Positions 24,923-56,665 are shown, counted from the stretch's first letter. The stretch is 64,000 nucleotides of DNA from Balanoglossus misakiensis (GCA_040954595.2 CM082585.2:11036001-11100000); one strand, 5' to 3'. The notes: generated from the sequence alone by a model not told the origin. Numbers and translations are program-made.

Positions 24923-27900
24923 TTGTCATCATCATTGCCAGCATCAACACCACATTCATTCATTCATTCATTCATTCATTCATTCATTCATTCATTCATT
25001 CATTCATTCATTCATTCATTCATTCATCCATTCATTCTTCATTCATTCATTCATTCAAAAAGACAAGGTGTGTTACAACACTCCTCTATGATCACCATGA
25101 GCGGAATCTGATAAGAAGCTGAAAGTTGATGCATGTGCGAATTGCAGTTTCCTCAATTTACCAACAAATTATTAATGGGCTTTAGGAGCCCTAGCCCGAA
25201 GTCATATGCGGAGAAACCTCATTTCTTTAATGTTCGTTATTGGGTACTAGGCGTAACTGCCTACTCAGTGTTGGCTTGCCAAATGAGAAAATGGAAAATA
25301 GGCGACTGTCAAGTTCTCGCGGGCTTCAGTTTCGCATTTTATGAAAAAGAGGCTCTTCATAGTAAGAGAGAGAGTAAATCGAATTATCTGTTGAAAGCTT
25401 TTATCCCGGGAAAGCTTCCTGAAAAACATGTGCCTCGTGGATTTCGTTTCATTGACGGACGGTGGGGGAGTCCGCTCCTCTCGTATCAGGACTTATTTAG
25501 GGATCACTTAGGATCATTGTTCAATTTTCTGGGTATAATCGAGTTTTTACGAGCCATGTTTTCATTTTTCCCGCGGAGACCGTAAATTTTACTTAAGTCC
25601 TGCTAATGGCGTTGTTATGCAATTTGGCCGATTTCATGCTCCTAGCAATAACGTTTGCTGTAGTATTTATGCGTACAGAACAAGGGAAACAAATGGTAAA
25701 GTAAAATATGTTATTCCTAACAATAGGCTAGTTATACTAGTTACATAAAGCAAAACAAATTGTCTCTTCTAATAATTGCGATGACCCTACTCAAAATTGA
25801 CAAATGGCGTCTACTGTAGTATTAACGTGACCTTATCATTTTTACAAAAGTTTTATTGAAGGTATAATCGAGACAGCCGCTGGTAAATTTGTGTCTGCGA
25901 AATCACATTAAACACTTCTTTACGGAGAGTCGGAGAGCTTGCCCAGAAGTGAGTTGTAGCTCTACCACTTGATCCTCACGCACCAAAATTCTTACGCCAC
26001 AAAATGTCGCTTTTAAAATACTATAACATTTAAATTTACTTTAAAACAACCCTCCGTAAAATAAATCAACTTTACTTTTTTCGTGGGTGATTATTTCAAA
26101 TTGCTCGACTGGTGTTTTGGGAGGGGTAGTGGATAGTACAGAATGCATTCTCTAACAACAGAAAAATAATCTTGTTTTCGAATAAACGTTGAGGTCCTAC
26201 TGTGTAATCGAATAGTAGACAGATTTAATTTGAGCATATTTAATCATTGTGAGCCCCCCAAAGCCATCACATTGACAAATAGGTCACCCGTAAAATTCAT
26301 CTCGCTGTTTCAATCGTCAAACATCAAAAGACGGCAATGCAGTGCAACGCAGAGCATGGCAAGGAAATGGATTTCGGCGCATTTCACGGCACGGTCACGC
26401 TGATTTGATTTCCCAGCCACGGAGAATGGAATGATTTCCGTTGTTGTTGCAAGCCTGTATGGACAGGAAGCGTAGCGGATTCCCCCGTCACATGCTAAAG
26501 GCACTCAGAGAGATAACTATATCACGCAATCGGTTTCGCCCGTCGCTTTTGTATTGGCATTAGGTGGAACGTTTTAAACAGTGTCAATATATCTATTTTT
26601 CTGTTTATCAACACAAGTTTCTTGTATGAAATTGTCCTGAGGTATGCCCCTCCCATTTAACAAGTTGAAATAATAGATTTACATTTTATGCAACCCTGCG
26701 TGACAAATTGACAAGCTGTTGCACCGTAACTAAAATTACATTATTGTATTATCTGATGAATAACTACCAGATGCGACTGATTATAGGACGAAACAAATTT
26801 AGCCTATCGTAGGCACAATTTACCACTAAACATAACAGTAATACGGAGAGAGCGAATAAAAAGAAAAAGAGATGAATATTAAAATACCATATAGCTGTTT
26901 TTGTCAAACAGTTTTCGTATTTGAATATGGAGAAGATTATACAAAGCTATACAATGTATTTATAGAAACCCTTTTATCAACTTTTAAAGCTGTTGGTCAT
27001 GCGTAACTCTATCTTCCTCAACTACAAATGAGGTATCACATTCTGCAAAATATACTCTGTTTATTTGCAATGGCAACACCCGTGATAAAGAACATATTTC
27101 ACAGGGTTTAACCTAATATCATAGTCGTCAATCAGTATTACATCTTATTTTATTTCCCTGGCTGACTCGCGCCTTGGAATGACATCTCTGTACGAGTCCG
27201 TCGGCACATTTAGTCTCAAGGGCAGACAGAGCATGTAAAACAGTGCCGACGCTATTGCAATACTGAAAACGTGGGTTTATGTGTGATCAGAGACTGCCGG
27301 TAGGAAATGCTGACATATATCTTACATTTTCGGAATGTGTCACATTTGCACGATACATATCATGAAAGAGCCTGCCCACTTTTTTCATGTGTAAATGTCA
27401 TATGGGCAAATCTGCTTTTGAGCCTTTGGCTTACTTTAAATATTATGGTAACTTCCTCCAAGGTCACCGCGGTTTGCCAGAAGGTGTGTCCTGTCGATAT
27501 CGTTCAATCGGCCATTTTGAATTTACATTGAGGTCATGACGCAGTCGCAATGCATGCATAACCATGGATGTGTAAAAAGACACGCACACGCACACACACA
27601 CCCACACATTCCTACCTACCTATACCTACTATACCTAAATATCCCTATTTATAGTTAGTATTCAAGTAATATTGGATGTCATAATCGTTTCCACACATTT
27701 GATATACAAAAATTGTCAGTGTTTACTCTTATTATTCCCAAAGAGAATGGCGTCAGCTGACTACGGCAAATGTACAGGGTAGTCCAAACACAAACTGAGT
27801 CTGAGAAGACGCTGAAATTTGAACCCTCGATTCTCACACGATTATCGGGAAAAACGAGTTAATGTCTGCCTTTCGTGTACGTGCAATCGTCAATTGCTTG

Positions 27901-29354
27901 TGCAGAGAGCGACAATAATTGAAGTCTCGTTGTCTCTGAAGAGGTTCTCGAAGATTTGACAAGATTTATTTTCATGTCGTATTTTCGTCGTCGATTAGAC
28001 CAATTATCAAGACGTGAACTCTTCGGCTTTTTTATGATTTTTTCCTTGGGCTTAGAATATTTAAAATGTTATTCTCGATACACGATAATGTGGTGGTAAT
28101 AAATTGTCGCTGCACTCACCAGCAATCTGTTCCTCGGTCAGCTTCGACGTTTGTGACTCGGTCTAGGTTTCCATGGGGACAGAAAAGAAGAAACGTTAAT
28201 CAAGGCGGTGTTATCTTGTAAAATTGGCATTATACACATCATTTATTGTACCGCTTTATTTGACTTCCAAAATATAACTCAGCTCATGATAACGAAATGA
28301 AGAAAAGTGGGTGTGAATATAAACAAATTCCAAGGAAAGATTTATGATTATGATGATGCCCGTTCATATTTGATATGCCAAATTGCTCTAGATAATTTCT
28401 ATGTGCCGGACTTTTCATAAATTATATCTTTTATTTGTTTCATGTCGTTAACGCCACAAAATATATCTGTCACGGGGAGATTGCCTGCGCTGCTCATGAT
28501 TGCTAACGATGCGTCTGTATCAGATCAATATTCCACGTGCAAAGTGCTTGTTAAGTTCTCTGCTCAAAGGACACAAAACCCGATTATAGCTTTGATCCAT
28601 TCATACACTGTGTCTCTCCTCTTTCTGACGCCTTTGTTGAATTGCTTGCACAAGGCATCTTGCGATTAGTTGGCTATGTGGGACCTGTTACATGCTAAAC
28701 ATGGATAGCAGTTGACACGGGCTAGTATCAGAGTCCTGCCCATCTGCAGATGGAGCTGATATCGCCTACAGCAATATCGGCTGTGCGCAAGACAAGAGCA
28801 GTGAGAGATAATACAGGGAATATCAAATATCACATTGCTAGTAATAGCGCCATGTACCGATCGAGCAGAACGTCTCCTAGTGCATACTCAACGCAAAAAC
28901 ACTACGGTGCGCCATCGTCACATCATGCGACCCTTTCCTCTGGAGAAAGGTTTCCTTCACCGTTAAATGGATAATGGTTCCCCGGTCCCATTTCTTTGCG
29001 CACACCTGAGCTTTCGGTGATGACTTCGCATATCACATATACTAAGAAATACGGCAGCGGTCAAAATAACTAAAATATATTAGTGTCAAAGCAACTCAGT
29101 TGGAAAGATGGAGATGACTGAGCACATAATTCGGCCTTATCAACTGCGACCGACAACAGGTGGTAAATAAGGCTAATGCTTTCCAGAGCTAACCAGGGCG
29201 AACATTTTCCTGTGTGTGGCAGAGAGAGAGAGAAAGAGACATAGAGAGACAAATAAGCGAAGACGACTAACTGACTCACCATTACTTCGTCCTCCAGGAT
29301 GATCTCTACTGAGTCTTCCACCGACTGCTCCCGTTGGCTACTGTTGACGTTCAT
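18785..29354 (-). CDS. calmodulin-like EF-hand gene D with N-terminal extension
   Basis: Five exons, phases consistent: 29280-29354, 28120-28162, 21130-21273 (144 nt), 18992-19237 (246 nt) and 18785-18807. They predict 176 aa. Exon 1 opens 25 codons of acidic sequence ([20 protein letters not shown]...) and ends exactly on an ATG before GTGAGT, the position of the sole Met codon in the sister genes. Exon 2 adds [16 protein letters not shown]1 loop [12 protein letters not shown] is canonical. EF2 loop [12 protein letters not shown] has Thr at the invariant Gly position 6. EF3 loop [12 protein letters not shown] has Glu at position 3. EF4 loop [12 protein letters not shown] is canonical. The last exon (EFCKSLI, stop) is short and its acceptor TGTTGTAG is fair, so that end is the least certain part. 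Intron 2 is 6.8 kb. Confidence 0.8.
19802..19817. repeat. poly-C tract
   Basis: Sixteen consecutive C residues in the intron between the 144-nt and 246-nt exons of gene D. A likely site of length error in the assembly. Confidence 0.85.
24873..24922. repeat. (ATC)n microsatellite
   Basis: About 17 copies of ATC. Long predicted poly-His, poly-Ser, poly-Ile or poly-Met frames here are simply translations of this repeat. Confidence 0.95.
24954..25057. repeat. (ATTC)n microsatellite, slightly interrupted
   Basis: More than 20 copies of ATTC with interruptions near 25027 and 25037. It gives artefactual HSFI-repeat open frames. Confidence 0.95.
25133..25585 (+). other. unassigned 150-codon open frame in gene D intron
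   Basis: The longest open frame not explained by a recognised gene or simple repeat, on the strand opposite gene D and just after the ATTC repeat. It encodes a mixed-composition protein with several aromatic residues, for example [20 protein letters not shown] and a hydrophobic-aromatic C-terminus ([17 protein letters not shown]). I see no known domain, no signal peptide and no clear splice sites. It may be a chance open frame, a transposon remnant or a lineage-specific gene. Confidence 0.15.
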
Positions 29355-29830
29355 TCAACGAACACAGGCGAGCGTGTAAATTGACATACGATTAGGACAG
29401 CATCACATCAAATTAGTCAGGGAGCGAGTAATTGCTCGTACCCGGATATTCAATTCGTTGTGACGACACAGGACCGACTGAGTATATTGTGTAGTGGTTC
29501 TGTTATTTTTGCGCTACACAGCAGGCGAGTGCATGTGACTGCCGTATAGATGTTCACCAATATATCACGTTGCTAATGGGAAGACTGGAACTGCTAAGAA
29601 CGGCGGCGTCAATTCGCGACTTTCAGCCCGCCTCGGAGCGACCGTACGCGGGTATCTCGGAACGACACAAACGTCAGCGGGCAATCGTAGGATTGTGTTT
29701 CCGGGTCCGGCAGCCACACCCGCACCTCTCGTCGGCGATTGTAAAGTCTGACTGGGCGAGATCAGGCAACCTGTTGTATCGCTTTCCCATGCATACATAT
29801 GCCACTGACTCAGTCCTTGCATTCTTAATG
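29355..29830 (-). promoter_or_regulatory. GC/CpG-richer 5' flank of gene D
   Basis: Upstream of the gene D start, 29580-29780 is visibly richer in G+C and CpG than the surrounding DNA, as expected for a promoter of a broadly expressed gene. No TATA box is assigned. Open frames of about 90-104 codons on both strands here follow from the GC-rich composition. Confidence 0.3.
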
Positions 29831-32800
29831 AGGGAGACCTGATAGAATTCTCAAGATCTTCACAGACGAAATGTCCCATGGGAAATATGCACGAGGCAGG
29901 CTAGCCATAAGAGAATATGAGCTACTTATTAAGCTTATACCCCATTAGGATAATATTGCACGGGATATTTTATTACATTCAGTTCGCTTCAAGAAATAAG
30001 ATTCATTTTTATCAAAAAGTAATATATTTCGGGTACTAGTAGATTAAAATGTTTGACATTATCAAAAATAAATTATAACGCGATAAATGAAACGTGAAAT
30101 ATATTATACATGCATAACAACGTGGAAATTGATATCTGACGATATCTCAGAGCCTGTTGTATTACAATCACGTAAGCAATATTTGAACAATAGGAAAATA
30201 ATGTTACATCCCGTCAGATATACTTGTGACACACATGAAAAATAATACACCACGTTACGTCATAAAAAAGTTTCAACATCCTGAGCATAAAAATTTTGAT
30301 AAGTAATGATAAATATATATCAGCTAATTTATGAAAATGCGACCATTTATCATGCAATGAAACATTTCCTAACCTTCAGTGTGTCACGTGACATCACATA
30401 ATGTAACTTAAAATATCATATTACACCAAGTTGTATCTTATAACCATCGGTACCGTATTGTATCGCGATCTACAATGTACCGTAATGTACCGTATAGTAT
30501 CGTACATCACATCACATCACATCACATCATATCATAATCTCAACCTTCATATCGACATCCTACTGTCAAAATAAACATAGTTGAAACATGTACCTGCTCA
30601 TTCGTTAAAATATCATCTGAATTCGGTTTGCATTTTAACACAGGTGAGGGTGCCCTCATAATGTAGCATTTTCGTGGTTTGTTTAAAAAACAGTATCTTT
30701 TAATAGATCTGCAAACAGAAAGTGGTAAATCTCACGTGACGCAATCCTTCCGCAAACCGTTTCATCAGAAACAGCATACTATTAAACTTGCCTCATCAGC
30801 AAATCTCAGTGCATCATGGGACCATCGCCTCTAGGGATTAGGTAACGGCATTGTGACAGTGTGACCGCTTTTCAGACTTAGATAGTATTAAACCTGCAAT
30901 AGTAAATAAAGACAACGCCGTAAAATATAATTAGGGCTACATTTCATGACGCCCAACATGGGATCTTTAATTGTATGCGCGCACCAGTTGGTCATGACAT
31001 AATCACAAGCTGTTCTCTCAGTGGGAAATGAATTTTGCATATATTTATTCTTTCCGTGTTTTTTTTTAATATTTCACGCTGCTTATAACCATCCAACCGC
31101 CTGTATGCCGTGTTGTCTTGCGATGTACATGTATATTACAAACGATCAGTTCATGTTAGACTGTTTGGCATGTAAGATTACTCGGTAATGATTTAAAACG
31201 TCCTTAAAGGTCATAAATGTAGGATCTGGATACGAACATTTGTTGCGTTTTACAAACCAACTTTGTCGTCCGGCTCAGCCACACGGCGTGTTGGGCCATG
31301 TTTTCATGCCGCGAGTCAACATTCTACATTATTTATTGAGAACACCTGGTGTTTTACCAGTGCGATAGATGTGCTATATCGCTCAACGCACCATGGTAAA
31401 TAAAATAGCTCGTTCGCAAAACGTATGGTTTGCTCGTTTTCGACGTTATATTTTTAGGTGTGGCCATATATTTTGAGAATTTTGATATAGAAAATGTTCG
31501 CTATAAAGAAATATCTGCTGGCAGAGCGGGTCGACAGACCAGCAATATTAGATTACCACATCAAATCATGGATTTTCGAACTTAAGAACTCGAACGATAA
31601 TTTGTAGTAAACACAAATATCCTAACATATTTGTGGACTATGTATCTCCGTTTGACATCAAAAATGAAGGAGTAAACATTAAGAATTTTTTCATATCCCG
31701 TGAGGGCTCTCACAAATAGAAATGTTGATATATTCCGTAAAGGCTCTCACAGTCAAATAATTTCACGTCTGTGTTTCCGCAATTATGTGAATCTCAGTCA
31801 GAGATATCAAAGGCAAATCTTGATAAGAATCTGTCACATTTATTAAAGCTTGGTCCCCTTATCAAGCTTATCGGGTACCGTTTTATTGTAACGATCATTC
31901 AAAGCTGTACTATAACTATCTCGATTCGATTGCAAGTTACAGAGTTGAGATCGGGAACAGAAATGCCTTGTGATGGATTTCTAACTTGTCATTTATACAT
32001 ACCGCGAAAAGCTCACAGTCCAAATATTTCGCGCGGTGAATAATTAAAAATTATAACCCGGTAACAAATGTTGTTATTTTTGGCGTCCTTATGTTATGTT
32101 GCTCTATAACAAGCATTGCATTAATTTTTTGACTGTCGTAGTTGATCAGCGTGAATGGAACTAATGTGGTCAGTTGTTATTTGGTCACAGAGGGCGTTTT
32201 TAGAACAATAGTCGGTTTCGAATATAAGGCGGAATTTGATCAAAGAAGTTGCTATAGGTCATGTCGTTGGGTGGGAAATAACGGCACACCTTAAGTTTGC
32301 TATCACGGGGTAAACACTGGTGGTCCAACTACGCGAGTACCTATTGTTACGACTGAAAACAACCTGAACACTAATGATATCGTGTATATGTGAAATAGTG
32401 GCTAGGTAAATGAGCCTGGTTGGAATATCAATTCAATCTTATCAAATAATATGCTGGAAATGAGCAAGTCTCGACACGTCACAACCCTAAAAGATGCGAT
32501 AGAGCTGATGAGAGAGGGCAAGGGACGTGTTATGCCGTGATCTCTCAGTAACGAGTCGAATTCAAACCGATCCATGTAGGGTGTATTGCTTCCGCGCCAA
32601 CGGAGTGCAAAATTGAAAACATCCAAAATGGACGGCGTTTTTTTATTTCCTTCTCCAGCGTCCTCATCATCCCCTCATCGACCAACCATGCGAAATTAAT
32701 CCCGCGAGCCGATTGGTTTTTGACAGGTTTCCGAGATGTCATTGAGTTCAGGGGATGCATTTGCAAGATTGCTTCATATATCATACATTCCCAATTCCAG

Positions 32801-35800
32801 AAACAAATCTCGGGCTTTTCCTTTATCTCGCAAATAAAAGACGTGATCGTTCACCTCGCCACACACTTCTATCGCCGAATGGCCCATACAAAGCAGCCAT
32901 CGCTTCAATCATTCATGCAGAGTTGCAAATATTTTACACATTAGCAAGAAAATTCCAGTTTTCACGTAATTCCAAAGAAGAGAACATGGTGTTCACCATT
33001 GCGAGCTTAGAAAAATCACTACTTTAATTTTCCGATGGAGTAAACACAGATATTGGCAGCCATTTTGGATTTCAATTTTGAGACAATCTTGCTTTCCCAT
33101 TCAAAATTGTGCATGGTGATCTGTAGTTTCAATTATAAGGGAGAATCCAAGGTTACCTTGAGCAAAGTTCGAGAAAATGTTTCATACTTTGATTTTCGAG
33201 GCGCATTCTACCTTAACATCCCCTCAATAAAATCGAACAAGTCGAAATTTCAACCTGGCGTCTTTATCTTCAAGTGGTACTAAGCCTATCACAAAAGTCA
33301 CTCGGGGCAGGTTTTACCCAGTCAATGAATCAGCTTACAATACACCCAGTATTGCTTCGCGAATGAGATCTTCAGATTTTTAAGTTACTGGCCAAATTTG
33401 TACCACGAAATTTTCTGTACAGTAGAGTGAGTCCATTGTGTGCAGGGTATTCAAGAATGCATGCGGTAAATGTTTAATATCACTGGAACGTGATAGAGCA
33501 TGTCGATAAAATGATCATGCAGCTATTCATTATGGAAGTCGATATTGCTATCTCTGTTGCTTTACTTCCAATCGGCGTTCTTTAATCCCAGCGGGCAAAG
33601 ATCACTATCTGTGGAGGTGTGATAACAATTATAAAATGGCGTCCTGACTGAACAACTACTACGATTTCATTTTCCTGAAACCCGCAAAGTAAACTTGTCT
33701 TTTTTTATATTCCAGCAATGGTGGGAATGTTTTTTGATGGATTTGCTTGACTGTCTAAGGAATATGTTTACGGAATCTTCTAGCCGTGGTCCAGTTTGAC
33801 GGTGAACGTAGTGGGAAGGTGAGAGGACAGAATTTCTTTTCTTACCAGTCAAGAGATGTAGGTGAAGGTAAGTGGAAAATGGCCACATGTGCTTAAAATC
33901 AGCTTTTATAGTGGTTCAATGAAATATATTTGCACCTTAAACTTGTTTGGACAAATAACGTGCAGAATCTTGCGCCGCGCGTAAATATCACGCTGAAAGG
34001 CGAGAAACGTAACCATCTAGAAAAAGTAGAGAAATCTTATGTGTACAAAAACTTAAAATTCAACATCCGGGTACCTTATAATCAACAACGAGGATGTCGA
34101 CCGAACGATTCAAGATCACAGAGCAGCTTCGTAGGTCATGTGACGAATATTGGGTTGTAAACATCAAGAATTAGACGACTGGGGAAAATGTCTTCATTCA
34201 GTAGGGAAACCATCGTTTGCAATCCCAGGTGGCGACCCTGGGGATTTCTATACATTGCGTCTGTATGGATCGCGTTATGTTTGGTTCCCCTGAAGGTCTT
34301 TATGAATCCCAGATAAATTAAAATGATGAGTGCGGCTTTTGCTAAGATGCAATCAGTAATGGCGTTCCAGGCACCTGCTCATTGGCTGTCGACATAGATT
34401 GTGACATATGTTGAATTGATTCTGTTTACTCCAGCTCAGTGGTGTCAAGGTTACGCTCAAACAGGTACACTCACAACGCCTGTGTTAAAAGATTGCGTGA
34501 ATCATAAAATGGTTCTCCATCTATCACACACAAACCGATTAAATTCGTTTTTTGTCTGTGGTTGATCCACAATTTTAAAACTATAAAGTGGGGTTCATTT
34601 CTCTATATAAAGTTTTATATAAATGCATAAATGACGCAATTTCTGGATACATGTTTATAATGTATGCCACGGGCAAAATCATTGTATTAATCAACTCTAG
34701 CTATAGGGGCCACTGATAGGTTTACTTTTAATCTATGATTTACAGTCTCAATGAGGTCTTGCTTTTTGTATACTGACTTAAATACTTTAAGTGCAGTGCC
34801 GTTGGCAACCATACTGTTCATTAATTTTCTAATATTCTCCATAATATCTCTTATATTTTCTGGTGAATACTGTCACAACTTCAAAGTTCCAATCCGATAG
34901 AGAGTTGTTTTGACACGTGTTTGGAGCACCAGTGAAAAGGGTGCATGAGTGATTGTAACGTGGTTAACGTCCAAAGAACATGGATAAAAGTTTATCAATA
35001 GCTAGAGTTTGGCTGAAATACGCCTCCACGGACACAAAGTCAAGGTCACCGACATACTTGTTTGAGTTGCAGGTTTATCTTACTTTGAAAGTAGCTTCTG
35101 GATAAACCCCGTTCTGTCAACGGAAAAGAGAATACGTTTTCTACAGCTGAAAGACTGCACCATCTATCAAAATATTTTCACATAAAATATACATAGTCCC
35201 AACGCAGTTTACAGATAGCTATGAATTCTCAAGTGGGTTTGTTTTATAGTGTTGCCTCTACTAACGATTGACAAAACCTTGATACATATAATTATGATAA
35301 TGACTATCTCAGCGGGATTGCCTTTGTCAAGTTCACACCAGCATATAATATATCATGCCTAAACATTGTCAAACTATCGGTATTAACACAGAACCCTTAT
35401 AACTCATACCACCCACAAATATAGTAGTGACCGAATAACCTTGATTTTGAGAAACTCGTTCATATAATACTCCCACATTCTCTTTGAACTAATGTAATGC
35501 AAATTAATGTTGCACATCGTTGATTACAAGAGGCTTAATTGATAATGGCCTCGACGTTTATGCATTGTGGAACTTAATAAAAAAAATAGCAGACGACAAG
35601 GGAATTCAAAGAGATGACTACGTACAATGATTTACAACTGATATCAATTATTTGTGTGTGTTTGCTAGAACCTTTCCTTCATCATGTGTATACTTCAATC
35701 ATAAACTCATCATAGTCAGCCGATATGTCGTCTGCTACTGTTTCAAACAAAGAAATTCATCGTCACAGCTGCCATATTTGTTGTGTACATAAATACTGTA

Positions 35801-37753
35801 AAAAGTGAAGGTGATGAGATAATTAAGGTAATACTGTCTTGAATTTTGCTTCAGGTCTCCCTTTTCATCAGAATGCTGACAATATCTACTTGAAATACGC
35901 CAGACAAGAATATATTCTATATGGAATTTATTTTCTCTTGGTATACCTACATTCTAAGTGGCAAGTTTTAGGGCAAAAAGTTCTTCAGAAGACAGACCAT
36001 TATCGCTATCTAAATATACTTACCCACAAAATTATGTAACGACTCACTATGTCGTCAAATAAAACGTAACAGACTATCACTAGACAGTAAAGAATTATAC
36101 CATTTTAATTGAGCAAGTTCTTCGTAAATTTCAAAGCTGGTCACGTGAGAGGCCGTCTTCTGAAAGTGTAAACAATTAACTAGTTTAAAGGTACATAGTC
36201 TCTTTTAATTATTTTCTGTCATCAGCATGCCATCTGCTATATATTTACATAAGTGTACTGAATTTTCGATTCTGACTTCTAATACCCGTGAAATAGAACT
36301 TATGAATATTAATACGATAACATAATTTATGCATAGAATTTCTGATTTATGATGTAAATCGAAAATGATGTCATTGATGTACTGTCAGATTACGCAAGTT
36401 TACTAACATAGTTTGAATCACCCAAAGATCAGAATAAGTGAATTTTAATATAATAATGAGCACCCCATGTAGCTAAATGAAATTAAACCAAATAGTAACT
36501 TTGCCCATTCTGAGAAAAGTTATCATACAGTTTCACTTGCGTAACCATTCCTTAATAATAAAATTTGTACATAAAAGTTAAATTGTAAATGATTTCAAAA
36601 TCTTACTTGCTACATGTACATGTGAATATAGGTGAGATTATCTCGTCTGTCTTAAACATTTAATCTTTTAGCCTCTTTCGAGGGATTTTTTTGGCTCAAA
36701 GCGAACGTGCAAATATATTAACAGTCTAATGTTCATCAGTGTGGTGCCATCTTCATGTGGGCATTCATCTTCGTAGGAGTGTTTTCCCCAAGGGTAACGA
36801 TGACAGCCATTCTTCACTATTTAGCGTTAATATATTTCACGAATTCTGTAAAAGAAAACATGTGGGTTTTAGAACCATGCAAAACATTCGTTGCCTCTTT
36901 ATGCTGTCATTTTCCTGCACACACGTTTCACGTGTGTACTATACCTTGAGAAAAGTTGTCTGTTTCTGCAGGTCAAGCAGTCAAATATTTTCTCGTTGTT
37001 GTTTTGCAGTTCATGACATGCCCCTGCATTACTTGTTCACTTCTCGTCTTGCTTGTATGTAATTATATCCTTAAAGTTGAAAATAATCAAACATTAGGCG
37101 CATTGTGAAATACGTGATGGAGGCCGATGAGATAACTATAAGGTTTCTTAGAATATTTTTTTCTGTGCGACACAAGAGCTTCTCAAGGGGACACAAGGAC
37201 ATCAAAAGCCCTTTGTCACATCAGTATGCCATACACCTTCTCGACAGATTCCATATGTGTTACAATTTTGTCAGTATTTGTTGAAAAGCACAACCCAGGC
37301 TAACAAGACGAAATTCAAACCGAAGTCCTTGCCTTCGGGGATCGCCTTTCCCCCCAACAATAACGCCTTAATAAACAGCTGTCAGCCTTCTCTTATGTAT
37401 ACTGACATGCCTCGAGGTGGCAGGGACTATAAATTATGCAGCAGTTCTTTGTGTAGTCATTTATTAAGGGGGAATCAACTTCTTGTACGATATAGAACAC
37501 GAAAGTAGAAACGTAGACACCGTGGCATTTTAGTCACTGACAACAGAGCTGGTCGTGACAGGAATCAGTATGATGAATGTAGAAGTTATTCTTAGGAACT
37601 CAAGGGATGGCCTGTCCTGAATGGTGTACCATTTTTCTGACAACGAGTTCACTTATTACTACGAAAAACTTTACTACACCTCGGAGATAGCGCTATAACT
37701 GACGGATTACGTGAAAACGCAATCCACACATTCTGTTTGCCATCTTTAACACA
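29831..37753. other. 7.9-kb intergenic region between genes C and D
   Basis: AT-rich; no supportable coding exon. It contains a short (ACATC)n run near 30504-30529 and one arm of a dispersed repeat (33055-33213). ORFs at 32.4-32.8 and 36.7-37.0 kb lack domains. Confidence 0.4.
33055..33213 (+). repeat. dispersed repeat, copy 1
   Basis: About 160 bases resembling the reverse complement of 52035-52204. Shared landmarks are TTCAAAATTGTGCAT.GTGATC near the middle and CTTTGATTTTCGAGGCGC at the right end. Divergence is moderate. Probably two copies of an uncharacterised non-autonomous element. Confidence 0.6.
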
Positions 37754-50306
<12,553 letters not shown>

Positions 50307-51898
50307 ATTGACCTCGATTGCTGTCTCTGCCTTAAAGCTCTTGTCACTCTCGCCTAAAACTGGGACGGCGACATAGAATAGCAGATAAAAAGAAGATCAC
50401 GTCAACGCCTCAGTTCGCATCTTCAAGAGGCTGCTATTCCTAAATATAAAAGGACTAATGGAATGCCCTATCACCTTGGGCATTGTCGTGCATGCACGCC
50501 CTCTGGCGGCCCAGTTCACGGTTGAAACAATCTGACGGAGATTAATTACACAAAGACTCGGGTGGAGCGAATGACCTTGCCATTAATTTAATACAGAGGG
50601 GCTGTTTCTTGCGTGGGTCTTGGCTGAAATCTTCCGCCCATGCACGCTGACCTCTCTTGCGAAGACAGCAATCGCCACGGTTACGGCGTTGTTTACTTTG
50701 ACAATGCGGTGTGTGAATCCCATCTAGTGAGCAAATAGCATTGGAAGGCTTCTGTGCATTGTGTTGTTTGACAATGGTGTGTTAGGGGTGCTTTACTCTC
50801 AGCGTTGTCCTTTGTGTGTGGCCGTCAGGAACTAAATTGCCCTTCTCGCTTGCACCATAGACAAAAGAGAAAATACTGTGTCTATGTCTGCACCCATACA
50901 GGTAAAACAAACCAATCGAGTTAAATTAGTTACGTAAACAAATAAGTAAACGATGCATTCATTCATAGCCACCCAAAACACTTTCCATTGAGTATCTGTG
51001 ATTCATTCATTATTTGAATGACTGTGATTTAGTTACATGAAGAATAAACATACTCGTCTCCACCTGATAGAAAAATATGATAATGGTACCTCATTTGTAT
51101 GCAGAAGGAGAGCAAACAAGAAAGTAGGATTGTAACCGTCACTGACACTGCGGATTGATTCAATGCTTTATCGCGCTATCATTCGCCGAATGCACATTTG
51201 ACAGAACTTGGAAATAAACAAAAGAATTCGCTCAATGGCCCAGAGATGGCGTAAAATTGGCTGTTCATACAAACGCTTCCCTCTAGTCCAGTTCACTTGC
51301 TAAGTTGAAATTAAAATTGGAAGGAAAACAATAAGCTGTGTCGAGTCAGCCTGGCAAAAATAACACAAATTCAGAATTATTTACAAATAAAAGTATTTTA
51401 ATGTTCCTTATAAGAGTATAAATTGGTGAATTTGATAATAAAAAACACAAAGAACTATATTGCAGATTCATGCGGTTAATATTCGGTGCTGTCGAAGATA
51501 TGCACGCATGCGCATGCAACTTCAACACTTTTACGATTCTCAAAGAATTACATTTTCAAATATATTTTACACTTTGTAAATTTATTGAGTTGCTGTCATT
51601 AATTTTTGGTGAAAGTACCAAAAAAGAAACGTAATCAATGTGCTAAGGGAAAATGTTGAGAAGCAAATAGGCTTATTGTTTAACCAGTATGATATTCAAG
51701 TATTTACATCCCAATTTTATTTTATTAATGAAGTGACATTGCTAAAATTAAAATGAGTATTTATTTTCGTGAAAGGCCGAATGTCTTATCGACGGTCGGT
51801 GTAGGCGATGCGCAGTAAGGTAGTCACGTGACTGCGTCTGTCCGGCCTCGTCGATGAAATAAAAAATGTATAGTACTTGATAAAAGCAACACCACCAA

Positions 51899-56665
<4,767 letters not shown>

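Larger units (their letters stand above)
21274..28119. other. 6.8-kb intron 2 of gene D
   Basis: Mostly AT-rich sequence with simple repeats at 24873-25057. One plus-strand open frame of 150 codons (25133-25585) is described separately. No other exon, RNA or mobile element is supported. Confidence 0.5.

Noticed and set aside
24796-25122. Open frames rich in His, Ser, Ile, Met or HSFI repeats
   Set aside because: They are translations of the ATC and ATTC microsatellites in all frames.
32402-33027. Cluster of 74-90 codon open frames considered as a reverse-transcriptase remnant
   Set aside because: No RT, endonuclease or integrase motif could be recognised in any frame.
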